A stretch of 64,000 nt of DNA from Galbibacter sp. BG1 (GTDB lineage: Bacteria > Bacteroidota > Bacteroidia > Flavobacteriales > Flavobacteriaceae), in contig NZ_CP058364.1 in the NCBI RefSeq assembly GCF_013391805.1, positions 868,501-932,500 of the forward strand. Direction: 5' to 3'. Numbering within the stretch: position 1 is the first letter of the stretch; each line of letters begins with the position of its first letter. A program made the position numbers and the translations under genes. The notes under the pieces were generated by a model that worked only from the letters and a program-made list of their open reading frames with translations, did not search any database and had not been told where the DNA came from. Below, in pieces: positions 42,924 to 52,263 of this stretch.

Positions 42924-43391
42924 TTAAGCCTTGTAATTCTGACTTACAAGCTTTAAAGCTGCCACCACAATATCCTTTCGGCTTATTTGTCCTACCAACT
43001 TCCCGTGATTCATTACCGGCAAACGTCTCCTATGTCCTTTATAAAAACGTGAAGCAGCATCAAAAATACTCATATCATGCGGGATGGTTTCCACTTCAGT
43101 TGTCATGAAATTTTCCACATTCTTTTCTAAAATGGGCATATTAAAATACCTACTCTCAGAAATTTGCTTCATACAATCGGCTTCAGAAATAATTCCAACC
43201 AAATGGCCATCGCCGTCACAAACGGGGCCCCCGGAAATTCTGTGTTTAATAAAAAGCTCCATCACCTCCAAAATAGATTGTGTCGGACTAAAAAGCACTA
43301 AGTTTTTAGTCATATAATCCTCAACCAAAATAGGAGCGTGATACTCCTTCTTTTGCTCTTCCCTTGCTCCTTGAAAACTCTTAATTCCCAT
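42924..43391 (-). CDS. tandem CBS-domain protein
   Basis: The 155-residue protein consists of two CBS domains (about 22-80, FSPTQSILEVMELFIKHRIS, and about 87-150, PHDMSIFDAASRFYKGHRRR). The pair forms a Bateman module that binds adenosine nucleotides and senses energy state. No effector domain is attached, so it probably acts on a partner protein. The ATG at 43389-43391 is the first start of the frame. It is a single gene. Confidence 0.88.
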   Translation of the reverse strand: MGIKSFQGAREEQKKEYHAPILVEDYMTKNLVLFSPTQSILEVMELFIKHRISGGPVCDGDGHLVGIISEADCMKQISESRYFNMPILEKNVENFMTTEVETIPHDMSIFDAASRFYKGHRRRLPVMNHGKLVGQISRKDIVVAALKLVSQNYKA

Positions 43392-43571
43392 ATATCGTCA
43401 TTTTTAGATTGGTGTGAATTATAAATATAATTAATATTGATCAAATAATATAAATAATTCGTAATCTTATAGTTAAATTTTATAGGTTTTGTGAATTTTA
43501 AAGCTTCTTGTAAAAAGCTTGAGTTCTTATTATATTATAGTACTTTTAAACTAAGTATCTAAACAAACGCT

Positions 43572-45836
43572 GTGAAGAAATATTCATCTATCCTTTCCTT
43601 TTTAATTATAGTATTATTAGTGGTGTGGCGCTTTTACGATCTCATGCCACAAATGGAATATGCCCCAGAAAACTTTTCTACGGAAAGAACCCTAGAACAC
43701 ATAAAAAAAATAGCAGAAAAACCACATTTTGTAGGGTCTGAAGCTCATGAAGAAGTAAAACAATACATTATTTCTGAACTGAAAGAAATGGGGCTTCAGC
43801 CTGAAATACAAAAAGGATATACTACGGGAGATTGGGGAAATGTAAGCTACGCCCAAAACATAATTGCCAAAATTGAAGGCACCCAAGAAGATAAGGCCTT
43901 GGTACTAATGTCTCATTACGACAGCAATCCGCATTCTTCACTCGGTGCGAGCGACGATGGTGTTGGTGTCGCCGTAATTTTAGAAGGTATTCAATCTTTG
44001 CTTAAGGAAGGCAAAAAACCAAAAAACGATGTTATCATTTTATTTACAGACGGTGAAGAACTTGGCCTCAACGGTGCGCAGCTCTTTGTAGACGAACATC
44101 CCCTTGCCAAGGAAATAGGGCTCATATTAAATTTTGAGGCGAGGGGAAGCGGCGGCCCTAGCTATATGCTTATAGAAACCAATGGCGGAAACAAAAACCT
44201 AATCCAGTCGTTCAAAAAAGCACACCCACAGTTTCCGGTGGCAAATTCTTTGGCCTACAGTATTTACAAAATGTTGCCCAACGATACCGATCTTACTGTT
44301 TTTAGGGAGAGTGCCAACATCGATGGTTTCAATTTTGCTTTCATAGACGATCATTTTGATTACCATACAGTAAACGACAGCTTTGAAAATGTAAACAGTA
44401 ACACTCTGCAGCACCAAATCTCCTACCTGTTGCCATTACTTGATTTTTATGGTAATTACAATTTAACCACTTTAAAATCTGACACCGATTATATTTATTT
44501 CGACATCCCTATATTCAATTTTGTGTATTATCCCTTTGCTTGGATCTTTCCAATGCTACTAATCGCTACCTTAATTTTTATAGTGCTAGTTTTTATAGGT
44601 TTAAAAAACAGCAAATTATCAATTTCAGGAATCTTAAAAGGCTTTTTAGCTTTTGTTTTGGCATTAATTATCGCCGGAGTCATTGGTTATTTCAGTTGGA
44701 AAACACTTTTAAAAATATATCCTGGCTATCAAGATATCCTGCATGGTTTTACCTATAACGGCCATTTTTATATTGCTGCTTTTTCAGCTTTAAGTTTTGC
44801 TATTTCTTTTTATATCTATTCAAAATTCAGCAAAATAAACGCCGCCAATTTATTGGTAGCCCCCATATTTTTTTGGATGCTCATCTGCACAGCAATCGCT
44901 TTCTATTTAAAAGGCGCTAGCTTTTTTATTATCCCGGTATTTGGAGCACTCGCCTCCTTGTACATTCTTATAAGTTTAAAAACTAATAAAAAAACGCCGC
45001 TCTTATTCCTCATTTTTTTAAGTGTGCCTGCCCTATGGATATTGACCCCGCTAATACAAATGTTCCCTGTGGGATTAGGATTGAAAATCTTGATAGCTTC
45101 CTGCGTATTAAGCGTTCTTCTATTCGGACTCTTACTGCCTGTTTTCGGCTTTTACAACAATAAAAAAGCCTATGCCTCCCTCGGGTTTTTAATAGCAGTA
45201 TTGTTTTTTATCTCTGCACATTTTCAATCTAATTTTACTTTTGAAAGACCGCACCCCACCAGTTTGCTGTACGTTTTAGATGCAGATACCAATAAAGCCC
45301 AATGGGCTACCTATAACAAAGAATTGGATTCTTGGGTTTCTCAATATCTAGAAAACGCAACTTCGGAAGAAAGCATTGAATTTAGCAGCAAATACGGAAC
45401 TAAATTCACAGAAGTGGCCCCTGCACCCCTGAAAAAGATAGCGGAGCCTAAAATAACTATTGAAAACGATAGCGTTGCCAATGGAAAACGATACGTTAAA
45501 ATATGTGTAACTCCCCAGCGCATGGTGAATCGGCTTGAAGTTCATCCCAACAACACAACAATAAATAGCTGTAGTTTAAACGGGGTTTCTTTTTCTAAAG
45601 AGTTTCTAAAAAAGCGTGGCAACAGACTTTTAACACATTACATTAGTAATAATGATTATTCTGAGTTAAATTTAGTGTTTGACGCTAATGAAAAGCTAAC
45701 ACTTACTTTTTATGAAGCTTCCAACGATTTGTTGAGCAACCCGTTATTTAGTATTCCTCCCAGGCCAAAAAATGCCATTCCCATGCCTTTTGTTTTAAAC
45801 GATGCTATTTTGATTAAAAAAACCTTAAAATTATAA
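43572..45836 (+). CDS. membrane-anchored M28 family peptidase
   Basis: The 754-residue protein has an N-terminal anchor (residues 5-25). An M28 zinc aminopeptidase domain follows (about 35-300), with metal ligands in HYDSNPHSSLGASDDGVG (His and Asp), DGEELGLNGAQLF (Glu-Glu), NFEARGSGG and late DDHFDYHTVND. Next come about eight membrane helices (about 315-575) and a soluble C-terminal domain of about 170 residues. This matches the Fxna-like M28 group. It cleaves N-terminal residues of peptides outside the cytoplasm. The GTG start is followed in the same frame by an overlapping epimerase gene. Confidence 0.88.
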   Translation: MKKYSSILSFLIIVLLVVWRFYDLMPQMEYAPENFSTERTLEHIKKIAEKPHFVGSEAHEEVKQYIISELKEMGLQPEIQKGYTTGDWGNVSYAQNIIAKIEGTQEDKALVLMSHYDSNPHSSLGASDDGVGVAVILEGIQSLLKEGKKPKNDVIILFTDGEELGLNGAQLFVDEHPLAKEIGLILNFEARGSGGPSYMLIETNGGNKNLIQSFKKAHPQFPVANSLAYSIYKMLPNDTDLTVFRESANIDGFNFAFIDDHFDYHTVNDSFENVNSNTLQHQISYLLPLLDFYGNYNLTTLKSDTDYIYFDIPIFNFVYYPFAWIFPMLLIATLIFIVLVFIGLKNSKLSISGILKGFLAFVLALIIAGVIGYFSWKTLLKIYPGYQDILHGFTYNGHFYIAAFSALSFAISFYIYSKFSKINAANLLVAPIFFWMLICTAIAFYLKGASFFIIPVFGALASLYILISLKTNKKTPLLFLIFLSVPALWILTPLIQMFPVGLGLKILIASCVLSVLLFGLLLPVFGFYNNKKAYASLGFLIAVLFFISAHFQSNFTFERPHPTSLLYVLDADTNKAQWATYNKELDSWVSQYLENATSEESIEFSSKYGTKFTEVAPAPLKKIAEPKITIENDSVANGKRYVKICVTPQRMVNRLEVHPNNTTINSCSLNGVSFSKEFLKKRGNRLLTHYISNNDYSELNLVFDANEKLTLTFYEASNDLLSNPLFSIPPRPKNAIPMPFVLNDAILIKKTLKL

Positions 45837-46657
45837 TGCCAAAAAAAATTGCAGTTCTCGGTTGTGGCTGGTTGGGATTTCCGTTGGCCAAATCTTTTGT
45901 TAAAAAAGGTTACCAGGTTAACGGAGCTACTACTTCCGTGGATAAGATAATGAACATCGCACAGCATAAAATAAATCCGTTTTTACTGGCTGTGCACCAA
46001 AAGCACATAGAAGGAAATATAAGTTACTTCTTGCAAGATATCGATGTTTTGGTTGTAAATATTCCGCCGAGAATTAGGAGCAACTCCAACGCTAACTACG
46101 TGGGCAAAATTAAAACCCTGACCAGAAAAATTGTGGATTGTAACGTAAAAAAGGTAGTTTTTGTAAGCAGTACTTCCGTTTACTCCAATAAAGATGGGGA
46201 GGTAACCGAGCAAACCCCAACAAATCCCGATACTGAAAGCGGGAAACAAGTGCTAGCTTCGGAAGAGATTCTAAGAAACAATGCCGATTTTGAAACTACC
46301 ATCATTCGATTTGGTGGTCTGTATGGAGAAGACCGTCACCCGGTAAATATGCTATCGGGCCGAAAAAACCTTACCAATCCAGAGGCTCCGGTAAACCTTA
46401 TCCATTTGGATGATTGTATTGAAATTATTAACAATATTATCACTCAAGAAATATGGGGGAAAACTTTTAATGCTGCGGCCCCCTATCACCCTACAAAAGA
46501 AAATTATTACACCGAGCAGGCCTTAAAACTAGGAATAACGCCACCTCAATACGAGAAGAGTAATGGGGACAAAGGAAAAACAGTTAATTCCATTAATTTA
46601 GATCGTTATTTAGGCTATAAATTCATCCATCCCAAACTGGATTATAAAGCTCGTTAA
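45836..46657 (+). CDS. NAD(P)-dependent epimerase/reductase, YeeZ-like
   Basis: The 273-residue protein has the atypical SDR cofactor motif GCGWLGFPLAKSFVKKGY (residues 9-26), FVSSTSVYSN with the Ser of the active site, and RFGGLYGEDRHPVNMLSG. It resembles the YeeZ/NAD-epimerase group rather than classical SDRs. The ATG overlaps the last base of the M28 stop (TAATG), so translation is coupled. The substrate is unknown. Confidence 0.83.
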   Translation: MPKKIAVLGCGWLGFPLAKSFVKKGYQVNGATTSVDKIMNIAQHKINPFLLAVHQKHIEGNISYFLQDIDVLVVNIPPRIRSNSNANYVGKIKTLTRKIVDCNVKKVVFVSSTSVYSNKDGEVTEQTPTNPDTESGKQVLASEEILRNNADFETTIIRFGGLYGEDRHPVNMLSGRKNLTNPEAPVNLIHLDDCIEIINNIITQEIWGKTFNAAAPYHPTKENYYTEQALKLGITPPQYEKSNGDKGKTVNSINLDRYLGYKFIHPKLDYKAR

Positions 46658-46989
46658 AAACCTTAACAAAACTATTTAGCCTTCGTTAAATATTGGTTAA
46701 ACACTTTTAAAACTGCTAATTAACTTCAAAGTAATATGTACTTTTATAATGTAAAACAAAGAAAGTCAGTTTCTAAATAAAGGAAACAGTAAAAATAAAG
46801 TTAGGTTAGGTTTTTAAGTTAGTTTAGATTAGTTTATTAAAGGAGAATTGTTCAACTCAAAAGGGCAATTCTCCTTTTTTTTGCTTATCTCCTTTCTTTT
46901 ATATTTTTATTGAAATATTTTAATAGATTTGGCAAGAAGATTATTTAACCTAGCGTAGATTGATAGAAAACGCTAAAAATAAAGCTACA
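46658..46989 (+). other. intergenic region with TTAG repeats before an intrinsic terminator
   Basis: No coding frame is present. A run of TTAG-type repeats (GTTAGGTTAGG ... AGTTAG, 46800-46832) is followed by a strong terminator at 46839-46882. The region may be the 3' end of the epimerase transcript or an independent small RNA. I see no confident promoter. The last part is AT-rich and precedes the TPR-like gene. Confidence 0.5.
46839..46882 (+). terminator. intrinsic terminator after the TTAG-repeat region
   Basis: AAAGGAGAATTG and CAATTCTCCTTT (46839-46850 / 46866-46877) form a 12-bp perfect stem with a 15-base loop, followed by a T5 run. It ends the M28/epimerase transcript or a short RNA. 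Confidence 0.8.
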
Positions 46990-47709
46990 ATGAAGAAAAT
47001 TACACTATACTTTATGCTTTTGGTCTCTTTTGCAAGTATGAGCCAAACTAATAAAGAGCTTTCCAAACATTACCAGGCTTTTTATCTGCAAATGAAAAAA
47101 CAGGGGGACGTAAGAGGGGTTATAAACGCCTTAACACATTTAAATGTCTTAGAGCCTAATGAAGCCCGCACAGATACACTGGCTTATTTTTATAGTAATG
47201 CCGGGCAACACGTACAAGCCATTAATTTATTGGGCACCGAAAAAGATACTAAAGCTTCTAACCTTGCCGTAGAAGTAAAAGCGAGGTCTTTAAAGGCTTT
47301 AAATCAGCCACAACTAGCAGTTCAGCAATTTGATATCATGTTCGGAAGAAAACCAGACATTTATATTGCTTACGACTTGGTAGATCTAAATCTACAAATT
47401 GGAAAAACCGTGGAGGCACAAACTTATATTAAATACGGTTTGGAAAATGCCAAGGACGAAGATATGCTTCCTTTCTATGAAGCTAATCCGCCTTACCAAG
47501 TACCTTTAAAGGCGGCATTTAAGTACCAAGAAGGATTGCTCAAGTACAATGAAAATAAAGACAACGTAGACCAAGCAATTAAACTGATTGATGAAGCCAT
47601 AGTAATGGCGCCAAATTTTAAGTTGGCAAAACAGATTAGGGAACTTCTATTAAACCAAAAAGAACTTAATCTTCAAGAAAAACCAAAAGCTTCAACTGAA
47701 AAAGAATAA
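46990..47709 (+). CDS. exported TPR-like protein
   Basis: The 239-residue protein has a signal peptide ending near SMSQT (residue 20). It then has helical repeats of tetratricopeptide type (HVQAINLLGTEKDTKASNLA, KALNQPQLAVQQFD), including an IDEAIVMAPNFKLAKQI-like repeat near the C-terminus. TPRs mediate protein binding. A TTG at 46960 would extend it by 10 residues, but ATG at 46990 starts a normal signal peptide and is preferred. The function is unknown. Confidence 0.75.
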   Translation: MKKITLYFMLLVSFASMSQTNKELSKHYQAFYLQMKKQGDVRGVINALTHLNVLEPNEARTDTLAYFYSNAGQHVQAINLLGTEKDTKASNLAVEVKARSLKALNQPQLAVQQFDIMFGRKPDIYIAYDLVDLNLQIGKTVEAQTYIKYGLENAKDEDMLPFYEANPPYQVPLKAAFKYQEGLLKYNENKDNVDQAIKLIDEAIVMAPNFKLAKQIRELLLNQKELNLQEKPKASTEKE

Positions 47710-47740
47710 GCTTTATTAAATTTAAGCAACTCAGAAAATT

Positions 47741-47776
47741 AAAAAAGCCCGGAAGATCGAGATCTTCCGGGCTTTT
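47741..47776. terminator. bidirectional intrinsic terminator
   Basis: AAAAAGCCCGGAAGATC GA GATCTTCCGGGCTTTTT is a near-perfect stem of about 17 bp with flanking A and T runs. It lies between the convergent TPR-like and M13 peptidase genes. Confidence 0.88.
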
Positions 47777-47803
47777 TGGTATTGTAAAAATACAAATAAC
47801 TTA

Positions 47804-49879
47804 TTACCAGATTTTAATACGCTCTTCTGGTTCTAAATACATAGAATCTCCCTCTTTAATATCAAAAGCTTGGTAAAAAGCATCGATATTAAGCAATGGT
47901 TGCGTTGCTCTGTACATTCCAGGCGAATGCGGATCTGTTTTAATTCTGTTCTTAAGCGCCTCGTCTCTCATTTTTGTTCTCCAAACCGTAGCCCAAGACA
48001 TAAAGAAACGTTGTTCTGGTGTAAATCCATCAATTAAACCAGGATCTCCATGCTCCTTTAAGTGCATTTGTAAACCATCGTAAGCAGCATTAACCCCACC
48101 AAGGTCACCTATGTTTTCCCCGAGTGTAAATTTCCCATTGATAAATACCTCGGGCAACACTTCTATTCTGCTATATTGACTCGCCAAAGAATCTCCTAAG
48201 GCATTGAACTGGGTTAGATCTTTTTCTGTCCACCAATTTACTAAGTTACCATCTGCATCGTAATCTGCTCCACTATCGTCAAATCCATGCGAAATTTCAT
48301 GTCCGATTACAGATCCCATACCACCATAATTCACAGCAGCATCTGCTTTGAAGTTAAAAAATGGTGGCTGAAGAATAGCAGCAGGAAATACAATCTCGTT
48401 ATAAGAAGGATTGTAGTAGGCATTTACTATTTGGGGTGCCATAAACCATTCAGACTTATCTACCGGTTTTCCTAATTTATCCACTGTTTCCGCAAAGTCC
48501 CATTTAGAGACGTTCAGGGTATTCTGGAAGTAAGACCCTCCATTTTCTGCCGTTTTTATTTCTACGGAAGAATAGTCTTTCCACTCGTCTGGGTAACCTA
48601 CTTTTATAGTAGTTTTGGTAAGCTTTTCAATAGCTTTTTTCTTCGTTTCTTCATCCATCCATGGCAAAGCGTTGATACGTACTTCATACGCTTTTATGAT
48701 ATTTGCTATCATCTCTTTCGCTGTTGCTTTGGCTTCCGGTGGAAACTTTTGATCTACATAAAGCTTTCCTAAAGCTTCTCCCATAGACCAATTAATGGTT
48801 TGTAAAGCTCTTTTCTCTAAAGGCTCCTGCTCTTTAGCTCCACGAAGTTCTTTACTGTAGAACTCCCAATTAGAACGGTCCATTTGTAAAGATAAATTGC
48901 TAGCAGCATCGTTTACCAAAGACCAACGTAAATACGCTTTCCAATCTTCTACATTTCCAGAACTGAAAATGTTCTCTAAAGATTTTGTATAAGCTACCTG
49001 GCTTATGTCTATAGTGTCTACACTTTCAGCACCAATATCTTTCAAATAGGCTTTCCAATCTAAGGAAGGAACCATTTTCTGTAAATCGGAAATTGCAGTA
49101 GGGTTGTACGTAGTTTTAGGATCTCTTCTTTCTACTTTATCCAACATTTTTTCCGCCAACTTTGTCTCCAATGCTAAGATATCTTTAGCTTGAGAAGAAG
49201 CTTCCTCTTCGCTATACCCCACATACTGCAACATTTTGGTAATATGCGCAACGTATTTATCACGAATCTTTTGAGATTCTTCATCTTCTTCTATATAATA
49301 ATCCCTATCTGGTAATCCTAACTGGCCAGCACCTAAGCTCGCCGCGTTTTTATTACTGTCTTTGGCATCAGAGCCTACCCCAAACCTAAAAAATGTAGGT
49401 CCGGTATACGGAGTCATTTCAGTAATATAAGCCTGTAAATCGTTTACATTTTTAAGAGCATCTATTTTTGCCAAATATGGCTTCAATGGTGCTACTCCCT
49501 GCTCGTTTCTAGAAACTGTATCCATAATAGACACGTACAGGTTTACCGCTTTAGCTTGATCTGATTTTGGATCTAAATTTGGATCGTCTTTCGCTTCATT
49601 TAAAATAGCCAGTGCATCATCATCGGTATTCTCCCTTAACTCGTTAAAACTCCCCCAAGTTGTTTTATCGTCTGGGATTTCGGTTTCATCCAACCATTTT
49701 CCGTTAACATATCTGAAAAAATCGTTTTTCGGACTCACAGTGGTGTCCATATATTGAAGGTTGATACCAGGCGTTTCCTTCACCTCGGCAACTTCCTTCT
49801 TCTCTTCAGTCTTACAAGAAGTAATGAATAGAACTGAAGCAAGCCCGTATATAACAGGCTGATTTAAAGTAAATTTCAT
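47804..49879 (-). CDS. M13 family metallopeptidase, lipoprotein
   Basis: The 691-residue protein is a neprilysin-like endopeptidase. Zinc ligands His527 and His531 lie in GHEISHGFDD. The third ligand Glu is in FTLGENIGDLGGVNAAYD, and NAYYNPSYNEIVFPAAIL supplies the conserved substrate region. A lipoprotein signal (lipobox FITSC, Cys22) predicts anchoring outside the cytoplasm. M13 enzymes cleave short peptides, usually under 40 residues. The length fits the family. It is a single gene. Confidence 0.94.
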   Translation of the reverse strand: MKFTLNQPVIYGLASVLFITSCKTEEKKEVAEVKETPGINLQYMDTTVSPKNDFFRYVNGKWLDETEIPDDKTTWGSFNELRENTDDDALAILNEAKDDPNLDPKSDQAKAVNLYVSIMDTVSRNEQGVAPLKPYLAKIDALKNVNDLQAYITEMTPYTGPTFFRFGVGSDAKDSNKNAASLGAGQLGLPDRDYYIEEDEESQKIRDKYVAHITKMLQYVGYSEEEASSQAKDILALETKLAEKMLDKVERRDPKTTYNPTAISDLQKMVPSLDWKAYLKDIGAESVDTIDISQVAYTKSLENIFSSGNVEDWKAYLRWSLVNDAASNLSLQMDRSNWEFYSKELRGAKEQEPLEKRALQTINWSMGEALGKLYVDQKFPPEAKATAKEMIANIIKAYEVRINALPWMDEETKKKAIEKLTKTTIKVGYPDEWKDYSSVEIKTAENGGSYFQNTLNVSKWDFAETVDKLGKPVDKSEWFMAPQIVNAYYNPSYNEIVFPAAILQPPFFNFKADAAVNYGGMGSVIGHEISHGFDDSGADYDADGNLVNWWTEKDLTQFNALGDSLASQYSRIEVLPEVFINGKFTLGENIGDLGGVNAAYDGLQMHLKEHGDPGLIDGFTPEQRFFMSWATVWRTKMRDEALKNRIKTDPHSPGMYRATQPLLNIDAFYQAFDIKEGDSMYLEPEERIKIW

Positions 49880-49996
49880 GTTCGATTAATTTTTGTTATG
49901 AATTACCGCAATTTAAAATAAATTGTTAATATTAATCGGTGAGCACCAACTAATTAACTAATCTTTAAGAGTTTTGTTTAAGCAAAAAGACCGTCT

Positions 49997-50512
49997 TTAT
50001 TTTTTGTCTTTTATAAAATCTTCGTAGAGCTTACTTTTTAAAGATTCAGACATTTGCTTGCGGATGGCATTATAGGCATTAAGAACCTCTTCACGAGACT
50101 TGTTTATAGAATCCAGTGGGGCATTCTCTTCCAATCGGGTTTGAAATTGCGAGGAAAATGTTTTAAACACGACGATTCTACTTTTTACTGCAGGAATATC
50201 AAATTTAGGAGGAAACAAAGTGTCTTTTTCAATTTCTGTTTCCAAACGGTTAAATTCTTCAGCAAAATAAGTGAGATCGCCTTGTTGCTGCTGTTGAAAC
50301 CTTTCCATTAAAACACTCAACTCCTTAAACTTGTTCCACTTATTTATTTCAGCTAGTTTCTCTTGACTGATAGTTGTTATTTCTGGCAAGGGTTTATAAA
50401 CTTGCTCTATGTTTTCTTCGGCATTTTCGGCTTCCTGCTTTTTCTCTTCATTCCCACAAGAAACAAACAAAATAACTAGCGATAATTGTATTATAAAAAA
50501 GGTGTTTTTCAA
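49997..50512 (-). CDS. hypothetical lipoprotein with coiled-coil character
   Basis: The 171-residue protein has a lipoprotein signal (lipobox ILFVSC, Cys19). Long charged helices include a QQQQQ tract (about residues 72-78) and the segment FAEEFNRLETEIEKD, suggesting a coiled coil. No family is recognised. It lies 117 bases upstream of the M13 peptidase gene on the same strand, so a shared periplasmic role is possible. Confidence 0.7.
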   Translation of the reverse strand: MKNTFFIIQLSLVILFVSCGNEEKKQEAENAEENIEQVYKPLPEITTISQEKLAEINKWNKFKELSVLMERFQQQQQGDLTYFAEEFNRLETEIEKDTLFPPKFDIPAVKSRIVVFKTFSSQFQTRLEENAPLDSINKSREEVLNAYNAIRKQMSESLKSKLYEDFIKDKK

Positions 50513-50583
50513 CGCTCTAACATTTAATTGGCCTCAAAGATAAGAGATTTGTATTTTATATAAATAACCTGTTTTTTAAACCA

Positions 50584-51183
50584 TCAATTTTCATTTCCAA
50601 ACTGCTGATTGTAAATTTTGCGATACGTCTTAATGGTATCAATATCGATGACTAGATCGTCTGCCTGCATTGTCTTCACATCTTGAAAATGATTTTTAAT
50701 GATGTCTTTGGCTCCATTATCACGATTTAATTTTTTTAGATCTTCGAAATACTCTCTTGAAAAAATTGCCGGTACGCCAACATTCCCATGAAATCTAGAT
50801 GCAATGATGTTTTCTTTTCCTTTACTGAAATTTTTCACAAGCTCGTTTAAATACGCCGAGGTAACAAAAGGTTGGTCTGCAAGCATTACCAAAACACCAC
50901 GGTAATTCTTTTCCTGAATTGCATCCACGCCAAAAGCAATAGAACTCCCCATCCCTTGTTCCCAGTTATTATTAGTTAGAACCTCTGCTTCTATTTTAAT
51001 TGACTTTTCAATTAAATCCCTATTGGCCCCCAAAACCGTATAAACGTGAGCATCTTGCACCGCATTTGCCGTGGATACAATGTATTGTAATAAAGTGGTG
51101 TTTCCCCAAGGCAATAATTGTTTAGGCTCCTTCATTCTTTTGGAAGCTCCAGCAGCAAGAATTATAATGGCTATATTTTTCAT
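50584..51183 (-). CDS. MocA/MobA-like nucleotidyltransferase (molybdopterin cytidylyltransferase type)
   Basis: The 199-residue protein starts with the nucleotide-binding motif ILAAGASKRMKEPKQLLPWG of the MobA-like transferases. The Lys-Gln pair of MocA is present (EPKQLLPW), and VMLADQPFVTSAYLNELV and FHGNVGVPAIFSREYF follow. MocA adds CMP to molybdopterin for xanthine-oxidase-type enzymes. It is the last gene of the molybdenum cluster, next to xdhC, which serves the same enzyme family. The CTP preference is inferred, not shown. Confidence 0.8.
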   Translation of the reverse strand: MKNIAIIILAAGASKRMKEPKQLLPWGNTTLLQYIVSTANAVQDAHVYTVLGANRDLIEKSIKIEAEVLTNNNWEQGMGSSIAFGVDAIQEKNYRGVLVMLADQPFVTSAYLNELVKNFSKGKENIIASRFHGNVGVPAIFSREYFEDLKKLNRDNGAKDIIKNHFQDVKTMQADDLVIDIDTIKTYRKIYNQQFGNEN

Positions 51184-51228
51184 TTCCTAAGTTTTATCAC
51201 CAATGCCAACAGTAAAATATATTGTTAT

Positions 51229-52257
51229 TTAATTATCGGAATGTATCTTTCCCCTTCTTTCTTTTAGCATGAAAACATCTTGCTCCCTAAAAACCGCCAA
51301 TATTTCTGCGATTACAGAAACGGCTATTTCTTGAGGGGTCTCTGCACCGATATTTATTCCCGCCGGTGCGTGAATATTTTCAAAAAAAAGCGGATCGGTT
51401 TCTGGGAATTCTTCAATTATTTTTTGAAAAAGCTGTTCCCTACGTCTTACGGGCCCTAAGATTCCCAGATATCTTAAATCCAAATTTCTCATCTGGATTA
51501 AAAATTGTAGGTCTTTATTAAAACTATGGGTCATAAGCAACACCGCTGTTTCTCTATCAATAGTTTTGTAATTAAAATTTGCTGGGGTAGTATTTTCTAT
51601 CTTCGTAGCTCCGGGAAAGTTAGCCAAACTTCTGGCATCATCTTCTGGCGCAACAATTACTACCTCCCAGCCATTTAAACTTGCCAAAGCAGCCAATTGA
51701 ACACTATCGTGCTCGGCACCTATGACTATGAGTTTTAAATACGGTTTTAAATTTTGACTGAATTTCTCCAACTCTTCCGTAAAAACATTTGTTTTATCCT
51801 TACCGGAAAAAGACGAGGTAGTTCCGTTTGCCAATTGTAAGACCGAACCAAAACCTTTATCCGCCCCAGCGTTTTTTCTAAAATAGGAGATAATTGAAAA
51901 ATGCTGTCTGTTTAACAGTACATCATTAAAAAGATTTACAAAATTTTGATCTACCATAAAAGGTTCCAACAAGATGTATAAAATACCTTCACACCCCAGA
52001 CGATAGCGACCGTCGTAGGTCATTATTTTGGGGATTCCTGTTTTAAAAACTGAAGTACTTTGGCGAAGAATTTCTTTTTCCACACAACCACCACTCACAG
52101 CTCCCGTCATTTTTCCATCTTCACGAATAAGCATTCGAACGCCCGGACGGCGGTAGGAAGATCCTTCTAGCGCCACCACCGTAGCCAAAACCGATTTTAG
52201 GTTTTTGGTTTTAGCCTTTACGCAGCTTTCTATTATTTTTTTGAATTCGTGAGTCAT
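51229..52257 (-). CDS. XdhC family protein, molybdenum-cofactor insertion/sulfuration
   Basis: The 342-residue protein has the two XdhC parts. The first is an N-terminal CoxI/XdhC domain (GSSYRRPGVRMLI, AVSGGCVEKEILRQS at about 56-70). The second is a C-terminal Rossmann-like domain (LIVIGAEHDSVQLAALASLNGW at about 177-198). XdhC proteins deliver sulfurated Moco to xanthine dehydrogenase-type apoenzymes. No such enzyme is in the window. It starts 6 bases after moeA and 45 bases before the MocA-like gene. Confidence 0.88.
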   Translation of the reverse strand: MTHEFKKIIESCVKAKTKNLKSVLATVVALEGSSYRRPGVRMLIREDGKMTGAVSGGCVEKEILRQSTSVFKTGIPKIMTYDGRYRLGCEGILYILLEPFMVDQNFVNLFNDVLLNRQHFSIISYFRKNAGADKGFGSVLQLANGTTSSFSGKDKTNVFTEELEKFSQNLKPYLKLIVIGAEHDSVQLAALASLNGWEVVIVAPEDDARSLANFPGATKIENTTPANFNYKTIDRETAVLLMTHSFNKDLQFLIQMRNLDLRYLGILGPVRRREQLFQKIIEEFPETDPLFFENIHAPAGINIGAETPQEIAVSVIAEILAVFREQDVFMLKERRGKIHSDN

Positions 52258-52263
52258 ACTACA

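Noticed and set aside
43392-43571. Hidden gene or RNA in the AT-rich gap before the M28 peptidase
   Set aside because: No coding frame, stable stem-loop with T tract or clear promoter was seen; it is treated as a plain divergent promoter region.
46988-47050. TTG start at 46960 for the TPR-like protein
   Set aside because: ATG at 46990 starts a normal signal peptide; the TTG adds 10 residues that would disrupt it.
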